Of a stretch of DNA of 64,000 nt, positions 27,060-35,856 are shown piece by piece. A model generated the notes under the pieces. That model was not told where the DNA came from and searched no databases. It saw only the letters and a program-made list of their open reading frames with translations. Each line of letters starts with the position of its first letter. Positions within the stretch are counted from its first letter, which is position 1. Source of the DNA: an uncultured Bacteroidales bacterium (GTDB taxonomy: Bacteria; Bacteroidota; Bacteroidia; Bacteroidales; UBA932); contig CAKVCK010000001.1 in the NCBI GenBank assembly GCA_934725575.1, positions 124,001 through 188,000 on the forward strand, given 5' to 3'. The position numbers and the translations under genes are program-made.

Positions 27060-29831
27060 TCACAATTTGATGACATCACTCTCCAGAGAAATAATGGTTG
27101 CGGAGCCTTTGGTCACGGCCACACGGATCTCGCTGGCGCCGACAGGCTCAAAAGTATAGACTTGCCGCTCCGTTTTGTCAGCGGTTGAAACCTGTCCCCG
27201 ATAAACAGGCAGGAACTGCCCGCCGCCATTGGTCCACAGGATTTCGAAAGAACAGTCTGTTCCAGCACCCCAATTGATCCCGAGCGAACCTATCATCTTC
27301 CCTTCCGAGACAGACACTGTGGCATCCTCGCTCACACCGATTCTGGCGGGGAAGGTCGTCTTGACGTATGAGGCATCGTCCGGATATGTGATGCTTGAGG
27401 AACCGCCACCGTCATCCACAAGCAACTTTTCACTGAGTCTTATATCTTTTGAGGACGTGCCTATCATAATCTCGAACTCGCCCGGTTCCACAATACGTCG
27501 GAAATCCGCATCCAGAAGGCTGAGATCCTTTGGAGTAAGGATGAAACTTACTTCCTTCGACTCTCCCGGCTCAAGGCTCACGCGTTCAAAACCACGCAGC
27601 ACCTTCTCATAGACCGTGATGGAACTCAGTACGTCACGAATATAAAGCTGAACCACCTCATCGCCCTTGCGTGAGCCGGTATTCTTCAGTGTGAACGACA
27701 CTTCCACGCTGTCAGACGGAGAAATGGCTCTGGAGGACAGTTTTAACGAGGAATATTCGAAAGTCGTGTAGCTAAGGCCGTAGCCGAAGTCATACAGCGC
27801 GCCGTGCACTCTGGACTGCCGTCCCTGCGGGCCTGTTCCATTACCGCCGTCCACCTGCGAGTTTGGCTTGCAAGGGAAGTTGAAAGGAATCTGGCCGACA
27901 GTTCTCGGGAATGTGACCGTAAGCTTGCCTCCTGGGTTGTAATCTCCGAATATAACGTCCGCCACCGCCGTCCCTCCGTGGGATCCGGGATACCAAGCTT
28001 CAAGAATGGCGGGAATATGCTCGTCCGCCCAATTGATGGAAAGCGGCCGTCCGTTGATGAGCACCAGCACTACGGGCTTTCCCGTAGCCTCCAGTTTCTT
28101 CAGCAACAACTCCTGATGCCCCGGCAGATCCAGACTGGTGCGGCTCTTGTTCTCGCCACAGGTGCGTTGTCCGCCACCGAGAACCGCTATCACGGCATCC
28201 GCCTTGCGGGCAAGTTTCACAGCATCGTTCATCTGGCGAAGCTCCTCTTTCGTCGGTTCGGAAGGAAGTATTTCGGAATCCGGCCAATTCTCGTCAACAA
28301 GCTCGCATCCCTTAGCGTAGAGAATCTTCGCCTTGCCTTTCAGGGCCTCCTCCAGTCCTTTGCGGACAGAGACCGACGCTGTCGCTAGAGGCCCGTAATG
28401 TGTCTGGGCGAAAGAGACCTCGTCCGCATTCGGACCGACAACCGCAAGTGTACGTATCTTGTCCTTATCCAGGGGCAGCAGGCCACCTTCGTTCTTAAGC
28501 AGCACGATGCTTTCGCGTGACGCGCGAAGGGCCACTTTATTATTAATATCACCGTCCACTTCGCGGTCAGCCGCCTCATAATCGTTCTGGTATGGATGAT
28601 CGAACAGTCCGACGAGGAATTTCACCCTTAATATATCACGAACACGCTCGTCAATGACAGACATCGGAAGCGTTCCCTCCGTCACGAGTTCGCGCAGCGG
28701 CAGAACATAGCTGTCAGGAGTACGGAAGGTGCATCGGACATTCAGCCCGGCCTCCACCGCCTGACGCACGGATTCCTTCATATTCGCTGAAACGTGGTGC
28801 TTGCTATGCAGATATTCCACCGCATCACTGTCGCTCACCACATAGCCCTTGAATCCCAAATCATTCCTGAGACGATCCGTGAGCCAATACTGGCTGCCCT
28901 GAACCGGGATGCCGTCGTAGTCGTTGTAGGAACTCATCACTCCCAGCAGGCCGGTCCTTCCTATCACTTCACGCCAAGGGTATACATGTATGTTTTCCAC
29001 TTCGTGGGGAGCCATCTGAGGATCCACCCTCGCCATACCTTCGCGCCCACCCTTGTTGTTGGAGTATGCGACGAAATGCTTGCCTGTGGCAGCCACCTGG
29101 TAATCCGTCTGCATACCGGAAGCCATTTGCACTCCAAGTTCCGCCACCAGATAAGGGGACTCTCCATAGACTTCTTCATAACGTCCCCATCGCTGGTCTC
29201 TGCCCACATCCAGAATCGGGGCATAGACATTGGTATATCCCAACAGCCTTGCCTCCCGGCCGGTAATCCTGCCGATCTCGTGCACCAATTCCTTGTCCCA
29301 AGTGTGTCCTATGCCCAACTGAGTGGGGAAATTTGTCGCGCGATATGCCTCGACACCGCGGATTCCCTCATTGGTGAAATCCACGGGAATCCCCAGACGG
29401 GTTTCCTCTATAAAGAAACGCTGCACGATATTGAGCGCCTTCGCGTGTTTCGAAGCCGGCCATAGCCATTCGCTGTCAGTGAGCGGCAGCCCCCAATTGC
29501 GGAATCCATTCAGATGCTCGTCTATCGCACCTATTCCGTCTTTCCACAGTTTCTCCTTCCACTTGGGAGTCGGTAGCTCATCATATAAGACTCTTTGGTA
29601 GCCGTAAAGTGTAACCATCTGGCAAGTCTTCTCCTCCAGGTTCATCCGAGAAAGCAGATCCTCTACCCTGGAGTTGATGTCCGCGGTTGGATCTTCGTAG
29701 ACATCCTTGATTCCATTCTTGTTAAAGTCGATCCATCCATTGTGATAGATGGAGCCTTCCCCGAACCTTTCCTGTGCCGCCATCGGCAGGATAAGATACA
29801 TGACGATTGTAGCAAGCAGCAATCTTTTCAT
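27060..29831 (-). CDS. GH3 beta-glycosidase
   Basis: The 923-residue secreted enzyme (signal MKRLLLATIVMYLILPMAAQ) has the GH3 order: a TIM-barrel with RVEDLLSRMNLEEKTCQMV, KHFVAYSNNKGGREG and the nucleophile box GYVVSDSDAVEYLH (Asp near 328), an alpha/beta sandwich (AVIAVLGGGQRTCGENKSRTSLDLPG), and a fibronectin-III-like domain (SFTLKNTGSRKGDEVVQLYI). About 110 further residues form an extra C-terminal beta domain, perhaps for carbohydrate binding. GH3 enzymes release terminal beta-glucose, xylose or related sugars. It is the first gene of the leftward PUL operon, divergent from the regulator at 29981. Confidence 0.93.
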   Translation of the reverse strand: MKRLLLATIVMYLILPMAAQERFGEGSIYHNGWIDFNKNGIKDVYEDPTADINSRVEDLLSRMNLEEKTCQMVTLYGYQRVLYDELPTPKWKEKLWKDGIGAIDEHLNGFRNWGLPLTDSEWLWPASKHAKALNIVQRFFIEETRLGIPVDFTNEGIRGVEAYRATNFPTQLGIGHTWDKELVHEIGRITGREARLLGYTNVYAPILDVGRDQRWGRYEEVYGESPYLVAELGVQMASGMQTDYQVAATGKHFVAYSNNKGGREGMARVDPQMAPHEVENIHVYPWREVIGRTGLLGVMSSYNDYDGIPVQGSQYWLTDRLRNDLGFKGYVVSDSDAVEYLHSKHHVSANMKESVRQAVEAGLNVRCTFRTPDSYVLPLRELVTEGTLPMSVIDERVRDILRVKFLVGLFDHPYQNDYEAADREVDGDINNKVALRASRESIVLLKNEGGLLPLDKDKIRTLAVVGPNADEVSFAQTHYGPLATASVSVRKGLEEALKGKAKILYAKGCELVDENWPDSEILPSEPTKEELRQMNDAVKLARKADAVIAVLGGGQRTCGENKSRTSLDLPGHQELLLKKLEATGKPVVLVLINGRPLSINWADEHIPAILEAWYPGSHGGTAVADVIFGDYNPGGKLTVTFPRTVGQIPFNFPCKPNSQVDGGNGTGPQGRQSRVHGALYDFGYGLSYTTFEYSSLKLSSRAISPSDSVEVSFTLKNTGSRKGDEVVQLYIRDVLSSITVYEKVLRGFERVSLEPGESKEVSFILTPKDLSLLDADFRRIVEPGEFEIMIGTSSKDIRLSEKLLVDDGGGSSSITYPDDASYVKTTFPARIGVSEDATVSVSEGKMIGSLGINWGAGTDCSFEILWTNGGGQFLPVYRGQVSTADKTERQVYTFEPVGASEIRVAVTKGSATIISLESDVIKL

Positions 29832-29980
29832 ATTAACTATGTGTTTCTTTTTTTGTCAAAGATCGGGCGTCTGATGGCTTAGGGCTATGATAATTTTGAA
29901 CTTTAATTGTTATAATATCGACCATTGTTCATATATTGCGGAAGTTTTTGAATATTTCCTGATCAAGCAGAAAAGATATT

Positions 29981-32900
29981 ATGGCAACGAAGGATGGATT
30001 ATTCCGCAACATCAGCCACATAGTATTAACACTTGTTTTGTCGGCGGCTATGACCACCACGCTGTCGGCCTCACGCTTTGTGCAGCCCTCGCGTCTGAAC
30101 GCATTCCGTGACGCGGCGGTCTATTCTGCTTGTCAAGATTCCAGCGGAAGCATCTGGCTTAACACCAGCTATGGCGTTTTCACATACGACGGCACACATA
30201 CAAGGCTTATGTTGCAATCAGTCATCGCACATAGCCTTGCGTGCAACGAGAGCGGCAATCTAGTCTATTCCGTTTCATATCGTGGAATACATCGCTTCGA
30301 CATCCGCCATAGGGTTCCCATACTTCTCAAATCGTCTCTTTCCGGTTGGCACGGGAGTTCTATGCTCGCTGTCGGCGACAGCCTTTGGGTGGCACACGGG
30401 AACAGCCTCTTTGTCTCACGGGGCGACAGCCTTGAGACTGTCGGCAGCATCCCGAAGGCGGAATTCTCGTGCATCACACGCGGAATTGACAATATCCTTG
30501 TCCTGGGGGATAAGAAAGGTGAGGTTTTCCTCTACGACGGGCAGTTCAAAAGAATATTCAAGGCCGCCTCTGGAGTGACCGCGATCCTTATGGATTCGGA
30601 CAACAATATGTGGACAGGGCTGGCGGACGGTGGAATCATTCTTATAAGGAAGGATTATTCTTCCAGCGAAATAACCGGGACTCTTCCTAAGAAGGAGATC
30701 CGCTCAATCCGTGAGCTTCAGGACGGCAATCTCATCGTGGGTGCGGCGGACGGCCTGTTCCGAGTCTCCTCAGGAGAGTTGTCCTGCCTTCCGGATCATT
30801 CCGGAATACCGAACAAGGAAGCGATTTGGGATATTTTCAAGGATCGTGACGGCAACGTTTGGGTATGCACCTATTATTCTGGCCTGTGGTACCGCGACAA
30901 AACACTCTCCGCATTCGACATATTACCGGGAAGCGAGTCCTTAAAAATGGTCCGCGGAATCGCCGAGGATTTTGAAGGGAACTTTTGGATATTCACTGAC
31001 AATCACGGGATGTTCCGTCTGGACAGTCAGGGTAAATTGTCAGAGATACCTTCAGGAAGGCGGATAAAGTTCCAAACGGCGCTGTTTGACAAGTCATCCG
31101 GGGAAATATGGGCGGGTTCTTTTCAGGGTGCGCTGCACAGATACGACCCGGCAACCGGAGAACTGCGCACATTCTCGTTCCAAGACGAAGACGGAAATCC
31201 GTTCAATGAAACTGTAAGCGCCATATACCGGCATAATAACGAGTTATATCTTGGCACATCAAACGGATTGTACATTTTCGACCCGGCGGCCGAGCATTGC
31301 ATAAGTCGGCATATTCCCGGTTATACCCGTTCGATTTATGCAATAAGCAGGATGAATGACAGGCAGATCGTCATTTCCGGCATAGGTGCGTACATATATG
31401 ACATTAAGACTAACAACTTTCATCCCTTGCCTGTCTCGGGAAACTGTCCGGATGCTCAGCTTGGCGAGAATGGTGATTTGTTTGTGGCGATCACCGGAGT
31501 CGGACTATCCAAAGTAGGTGCGGCAGACGGGAACGTTATTCTTTTTCCATCGTCAAGACTTTCAGATACTTATGTAAGCAAATTACTGCCTTGCGGCGAT
31601 TCCTGTCTGATGGTGACATCCGGACAAGGAATATCAATCGTCCGGGAGGATGCCGGTTGGAACCGGATTTTCAAAACCACTAACGGACTAGGTATCAGTT
31701 CGTTCAGGGAAGGATGTCTTGTACGGACCTCGGACGGAAAGATTCTCGTTGGAGGCAAGGATGGTATAATTGTCTTTGACCCCGTGTCGTTCTCCGAGGA
31801 TGACACGGCAATGCCACGCCCTGCCTTTGCGGAGATTTCAATCAACGGAAAAACCATATCAACGGAAGAGAGGATTCCATTCGTTAATGACATTGTTCTG
31901 AATCCTGGACAAACCAATCTGTCAGTTGATATCTCCACCTTTGATTACTCCGGGACACGTCCGATATTATGGAGTTATAAACTGAATGGGGCGGATAATG
32001 ACTGGACACCGTTCACTCCTGACAACCCCATCGTCTATATGAATCTCCGCCCCGGGAAATACAGGCTGTGTGTCCGTTGCCAGGACGGCGGAAACATCGA
32101 CTCTACTGAAGAAATAACGCTCGGAATCCGATTGAAGGCGTCTTGGTACGCCACCACGCTCGCGAAAGTTATCTATGTCATCCTGATCCTTGCCGTTCTG
32201 ACAACCCTCCTCTCCATCCTATATTCAAGGATGCTGCTCAGGCAAAGACTAAAATTCGAGGAAGCGGAAGGAATGCGGCGAATGCAATTGTTCGTTGATG
32301 TCTCCAGAAGTCTCAGGGAGCCGCTTACTATGATACTGGGGCAGCTGGAATTGTTTTTTCAAAGGTATGCTGACTCTTCCCCAGCGGGGCTGAAATATAT
32401 CGAGCGTTCATATTCAAATGCCAAGAATATGCAGACCATCATTTCCGGATATGTTGATCTGGAAAACGAGAATGAGGAAATCAGGCTGGTCCAAACTCTC
32501 CACGAAGAGCCTCAACCAGAAATGCCTGCCAAATCCGCAGTATCAGAAAAGACCGGTCTGAGGGCACTGCTTGTCGCTGACGACCCGGATAACAGGGCAA
32601 TGCTGAGAAGTATCTTCGGGCGCACCTATGACGTGTTGGTCTCGTCTGACGCGGAAGAGGCCTTACAATGCTCGCTGAAAGAGCAACCGGACATCATTGT
32701 CTGCGATCTCAAGTCCGGATTCGACAAAAGTCTTGAGCTTTGCACCAACATCCGGCATAATTTCGAGACCTGCCATATTCCTTTTGTGCTTCTCACTTCA
32801 CACGCCTCCGAGCAAGTCAGCATCAAGGGTGCAAGGATGGGAGTCGATGCCGTCATTGTGAAACCATTCAGCACGGAGACCCTGATCGAACAATGCAAGA

Positions 32901-33391
32901 CCCTGTTGGACAACAGGAAAATCCTGCAGGAGAAATATGCCATCGCCCCTCAGACCGTACAGTCAAGGCAGCACGGGCGCAAGGATTATTACTTCTTGAA
33001 CGCAGCGATAGGCGCCGTAGAACGCAATCTGTACTCGGACAAACTCGATGTCACGGTGTTGTGTCAGGAATTGCACATAAGCAAGACAGCTCTCAACACC
33101 AAGCTGAAGAACATAACAGGACGCAGCCCGCGTGAGTTCATTGAGGATATCCGCCTCCGTCACGCAGCACAAATGCTGCTTGACAGCAACAAACTGGTGT
33201 CAGAGATCTCTGATGAGCTTGGCTTCAGCTCGTACCGCTATTTCATCATCCGGTTCAAAAAGCATTTTGGAGTCACCCCGTCCCAGTTCAATTCTGATGT
33301 GTTGGAAAAAAATGAAATGATGCCCAAAGAAATCTCACAGGCTCTTCCAAACATCAATGACATCGGGAACGATGCCGAGGGCAAGGACTGA
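29981..33391 (+). CDS. PUL hybrid two-component regulator lacking kinase catalytic parts
   Basis: The 1,136-residue protein has a signal or signal-anchor (about 12-33), a periplasmic propeller of two-component-regulator repeats (about 35-630: DSSGSIWLNTSYGVFTYDG, DRDGNVWVCTYYSGLW), a Y_Y_Y domain (about 640-715), a transmembrane segment (about 723-745), a dimerisation helix, a receiver (about 862-975) and an AraC DNA-binding domain (about 1010-1104). The phosphoacceptor region reads DVSRSLREPLTMI, with Arg where histidine kinases have His. Only about 75 residues lie between this helix and the receiver, so the HATPase domain is missing. The receiver keeps Asp-Asp, VCDLKSG, Thr and Lys. It probably senses glycan in the periplasm and activates the divergent PUL. 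Confidence 0.93.
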   Translation: MATKDGLFRNISHIVLTLVLSAAMTTTLSASRFVQPSRLNAFRDAAVYSACQDSSGSIWLNTSYGVFTYDGTHTRLMLQSVIAHSLACNESGNLVYSVSYRGIHRFDIRHRVPILLKSSLSGWHGSSMLAVGDSLWVAHGNSLFVSRGDSLETVGSIPKAEFSCITRGIDNILVLGDKKGEVFLYDGQFKRIFKAASGVTAILMDSDNNMWTGLADGGIILIRKDYSSSEITGTLPKKEIRSIRELQDGNLIVGAADGLFRVSSGELSCLPDHSGIPNKEAIWDIFKDRDGNVWVCTYYSGLWYRDKTLSAFDILPGSESLKMVRGIAEDFEGNFWIFTDNHGMFRLDSQGKLSEIPSGRRIKFQTALFDKSSGEIWAGSFQGALHRYDPATGELRTFSFQDEDGNPFNETVSAIYRHNNELYLGTSNGLYIFDPAAEHCISRHIPGYTRSIYAISRMNDRQIVISGIGAYIYDIKTNNFHPLPVSGNCPDAQLGENGDLFVAITGVGLSKVGAADGNVILFPSSRLSDTYVSKLLPCGDSCLMVTSGQGISIVREDAGWNRIFKTTNGLGISSFREGCLVRTSDGKILVGGKDGIIVFDPVSFSEDDTAMPRPAFAEISINGKTISTEERIPFVNDIVLNPGQTNLSVDISTFDYSGTRPILWSYKLNGADNDWTPFTPDNPIVYMNLRPGKYRLCVRCQDGGNIDSTEEITLGIRLKASWYATTLAKVIYVILILAVLTTLLSILYSRMLLRQRLKFEEAEGMRRMQLFVDVSRSLREPLTMILGQLELFFQRYADSSPAGLKYIERSYSNAKNMQTIISGYVDLENENEEIRLVQTLHEEPQPEMPAKSAVSEKTGLRALLVADDPDNRAMLRSIFGRTYDVLVSSDAEEALQCSLKEQPDIIVCDLKSGFDKSLELCTNIRHNFETCHIPFVLLTSHASEQVSIKGARMGVDAVIVKPFSTETLIEQCKTLLDNRKILQEKYAIAPQTVQSRQHGRKDYYFLNAAIGAVERNLYSDKLDVTVLCQELHISKTALNTKLKNITGRSPREFIEDIRLRHAAQMLLDSNKLVSEISDELGFSSYRYFIIRFKKHFGVTPSQFNSDVLEKNEMMPKEISQALPNINDIGNDAEGKD

Positions 33392-33482
33392 TATGCGCGG
33401 ACAAAGACAATTCAATTGAGTGAGTGATGGAAATCACTTGAAGCAAGGTTTCCAGTCACTACCTGCACAAAAATATTTTTCA

Positions 33483-33552
33483 CGGCAAAGATAAGTCCCG
33501 TTTGTGCCAAAATCCTTCACAAGCGGGAATATTTCAAAGTTTTTTCAAATAT
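33483..33552. repeat. Intergenic repeat copy B, with partner at 15497-15568
   Basis: This matches copy A base for base across most of its length, with the core TTTGTGCCAAAA..CTTCACAAG and the tail TTTTTTCAAATAT. On the minus strand it contains TTATCTTTGCC, a good Bacteroidota -7 box, although no leftward gene follows until 29831, so a transcript from it would be antisense to the 3' end of the regulator gene. The surrounding gap 33392-33575 also contains a small hairpin GTGATGGAAATCAC. Confidence 0.6.
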
Positions 33553-33575
33553 TTTCTAATTTTGAATAATTCTAT

Positions 33576-33606
33576 TTTGTAAATTCAAATATTGGCATTA
33601 ACTTTG
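33576..33606 (+). promoter_or_regulatory. Promoter of rubrerythrin
   Basis: TTTG at 33576-33579 and TAACTTTG at 33599-33606 are separated by 19 bases, an almost exact match to the Bacteroidota sigma-ABfr consensus. The predicted start is near 33614, about 50 bases before the ATG at 33667. This also argues against the upstream ATG at 33619 as the start. Confidence 0.75.
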
Positions 33607-33666
33607 TGACATCAAACGATGCTTTATCGTTTTATTTCATTTTGTTTGACTTTAAAAGATTTTGTT

Positions 33667-34221
33667 ATGAAAAAGAAATTCAGATGTTTGGTTTGCGGTT
33701 ATGTTTACGAAGGCGAGAACCCTCCTGCAGAGTGCCCGCAGTGCCACGCTCCTGCGAGCAAGTTCGTAGAGATCAAGGATGAGGGCGGCAAGCCTCAGTG
33801 GGCCTGCGAGCACCACATCGGTGACGGCCGTGTAGAGGACAAGGAAGTTGTCCAGGGTCTCAAGGATCATTTCAACGGTGAGTGCACGGAGGTCGGAATG
33901 TATCTCGCTATGAGCCGTCAGGCCGAGCGTGAGGGCTATCCTGAGATCGCGGAGGCCTTCAAGAGGTACGCTTTCGAAGAGGCGGAGCACGCATCCAAGT
34001 TCGCAGAGCTTCTCGGTGACGTTGTCTGGGACACCAAGACCAACCTTGAGAAGCGTTACCAGGCCGAGGCCGGTGCCTGCGAAGGCAAGCTCGCCATCGC
34101 CACAAGAGCCAAGCAGCTCGGCTACGACGCCATCCACGACACCGTTCACGAGATGGCCAAGGACGAAGCCCGTCACGGCGCCGGCTTCTACGGTCTCCTC
34201 ACCCGCTACTTCGGCAAGTAG
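33667..34221 (+). CDS. Reverse rubrerythrin (peroxidase with N-terminal rubredoxin domain)
   Basis: The 184-residue protein has a rubredoxin-type iron site at the N terminus (Cys7-x2-Cys10 and Cys23-x2-Cys26) followed by a four-helix di-iron domain with EVGMYLAMSRQAEREGY, FEEAEHASKF and MAKDEARHGAGF. Classical rubrerythrins have the opposite order, so this is the reverse type, which reduces hydrogen peroxide in anaerobes. Cytoplasmic. The ATG at 33667 is chosen because the metal site begins there and the promoter places the RNA start between the two candidate ATGs. It is followed by a strong terminator, so it is monocistronic. Confidence 0.93.
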   Translation: MKKKFRCLVCGYVYEGENPPAECPQCHAPASKFVEIKDEGGKPQWACEHHIGDGRVEDKEVVQGLKDHFNGECTEVGMYLAMSRQAEREGYPEIAEAFKRYAFEEAEHASKFAELLGDVVWDTKTNLEKRYQAEAGACEGKLAIATRAKQLGYDAIHDTVHEMAKDEARHGAGFYGLLTRYFGK

Positions 34222-34262
34222 CTTTCCGAAGCGGTGGAGGACAATCCACTGACAATAAGCAA

Positions 34263-34313
34263 AATAAAGAATCGTCTTCAGTTGGCAACAACTAAAGACG
34301 ATTCTTTATTTTA
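34263..34313. terminator. Bidirectional intrinsic terminator
   Basis: A 16-bp perfect stem pairs AATAAAGAATCGTCTT (34263-34278) with AAGACGATTCTTTATT (34295-34310), loop of 16 bases, with A/T-rich flanks on both sides. It lies between the convergent rubrerythrin and S4-domain genes and can stop both transcripts. Confidence 0.9.
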
Positions 34314-34342
34314 TTCTAAATCAACCAATTACGCAGCACAGG

Positions 34343-34795
34343 CTACAAATCCTCATCGGTGAGGCCGAAGCGTTCGGCTATGTCATCGGGAATGTCACCG
34401 AGGTCGTTGGAGTAGTCGATCTCGTCCCAGGCTTCCTCCATAGCGCGGCGGTCTTTCTTGGTCGGGCGGCCGGCACCCGGATCACGGCGGAGGAAGAAGG
34501 TCTCGACGGGAGCCTTGAGTTTGTCGATTTCGGATTGCGGGGTAAGGTTCTCCGCATAGTCCGGGACCAGTTTCGCGCCGAGGCGATGGTCGGTCAGCTG
34601 CTTGATTCTGTACGAATACTGCACGGCTCCCTTGCGGATTTCAACAATCTCTCCGACCTTCAACATTCTGGAAGGCTTGGCATTCACTCCACCGATTTTG
34701 ACCTTGCCTCCTTTGCAGGCATCCGTGGCCTCGGTGCGGGTCTTGAACACTCTTATGGCCCAAAGGACCTTGTCTATTCTTTCTGTGTCTGCCAT
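34343..34795 (-). CDS. S4-domain RNA-binding protein (Hsp15/HslR type)
   Basis: The 150-residue protein starts with an S4 RNA-binding domain (about 5-65: RIDKVLWAIRVFKTRTEATDACKGGKVKIGGVNAKPS, partial quote) as in E. coli Hsp15, which recovers nascent-chain-blocked 50S subunits. GRPTKKDRRAMEE in the C-terminal half is the usual basic tail. An acidic extension follows. It lies three bases after the phosphomannose-isomerase-like gene, so it is in the GH31 operon, but a role there is not evident. Confidence 0.88.
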   Translation of the reverse strand: MADTERIDKVLWAIRVFKTRTEATDACKGGKVKIGGVNAKPSRMLKVGEIVEIRKGAVQYSYRIKQLTDHRLGAKLVPDYAENLTPQSEIDKLKAPVETFFLRRDPGAGRPTKKDRRAMEEAWDEIDYSNDLGDIPDDIAERFGLTDEDL

Positions 34796-34798
34796 AAC

Positions 34799-35839
34799 CT
34801 AACTATTCCATTCACGAATATGCGGATCCGGGGCCTCGGCCTCGACAAAGGAGCTTGGTTCGACTTCCTGATCCGTGTACGAATCCTTAACAAGACGCTT
34901 TTCCACAAGAGCTTCCAGCAGAACCGTCCCACGGGCTGCCGGGATGAGGAAGAAGTCGTTAACCTCAGACGGGACAAGAATCGAATGTCCTGACTTCAAT
35001 GAATATGACTCCACACTCTTGGAGCCTCGGTCATTCTCGACTTGAATCTGCACCGAAGCCTCCCCGGAAGCGCAATAATAGACTGCGAAACCGCCTGGCT
35101 GCTCCGAGAATATGTGCAGTCCGTCCTTCAAGTCGAGTTTCGTCACAACGAATTCCGGACATACGGCCAGCTTGTCTCCAGTGACAGATTCAGGAATATA
35201 TTTCTTGAAATCAATGAGATCGAAGGCCTCCTCAAGCAGCAATTCCTCTGAGTCTGGTAGCTCTACACCCCAATTATGGAGATTGAACACGAGTTCGGAA
35301 CTCTCGGCGATCTCGACAATCTTGAGTCCCGGTCCGGCGGCGAAGACGGTTCCCGGCTTGATCAAGAAAGCCTCACCCTTGCGCGGCTTGACGATGTTCA
35401 GGACATCCTTTACCGTCCCGTCCTGACATCTTGCGTAAAACTCGGCCGGATCAATGTCCCGATTGAAACCCAAAAGCAATTCAGCTCCCGGAGCGGCCTC
35501 CTGAACGTACCAAAGGGCAGTCTTGCCGAACGAGTCATAACGTTCAGCCGCAATGTCATCAGCGGCGTTCATCTGAAGGGGCTGCCAAGCGGTCACATCC
35601 ATAACCTTCACCATCACAGGGAACTGCAGTCCATAGAACTCGAACACATCATCCCCGACTACCCTTTCCAGATAGGTTCCCATCAGCTCGCTCAGAGTGT
35701 TGCCACCGAACCAGCCGTTATCGATCATCGAATCCTTGAACCCGAGGTCGGCGATCTGATAGCTGACGTGTCCCCAAGGCACATCCGCACCTTCATCCAC
35801 AAACCTCAACGGGTATAGTTTTCTATTGTTGTCTTCCAT
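34799..35839 (-). CDS. Class I phosphomannose-isomerase-like cupin without metal ligands
   Basis: The 346-residue product has the layout of class I mannose-6-phosphate isomerase: PWG near the N terminus, FPVMVKVMD, GKTALWYVQEAAPGAELLLGF, PGTVFAAGPGLKIVEI and a second cupin. The metal-binding positions differ. QVHPDD of the family is QMNAADD here, the glutamate in KTExWY is Ala, and the histidine in GTVHA is Phe. The catalytic Arg box YxWGR reads HNWGVE. It is therefore unlikely to isomerise sugars and may bind a sugar as a regulator or have another role. The start at 35839 follows the end of the GH31 gene by 17 bases. The family call is sound; the loss of activity is inference. Confidence 0.8.
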   Translation of the reverse strand: MEDNNRKLYPLRFVDEGADVPWGHVSYQIADLGFKDSMIDNGWFGGNTLSELMGTYLERVVGDDVFEFYGLQFPVMVKVMDVTAWQPLQMNAADDIAAERYDSFGKTALWYVQEAAPGAELLLGFNRDIDPAEFYARCQDGTVKDVLNIVKPRKGEAFLIKPGTVFAAGPGLKIVEIAESSELVFNLHNWGVELPDSEELLLEEAFDLIDFKKYIPESVTGDKLAVCPEFVVTKLDLKDGLHIFSEQPGGFAVYYCASGEASVQIQVENDRGSKSVESYSLKSGHSILVPSEVNDFFLIPAARGTVLLEALVEKRLVKDSYTDQEVEPSSFVEAEAPDPHIREWNS

Positions 35840-35856
35840 ATTCTTGAATATAATCA

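Noticed and set aside
34799..35839. Functional mannose-6-phosphate isomerase
   Set aside because: The metal ligands and catalytic arginine seen in the active family are replaced.
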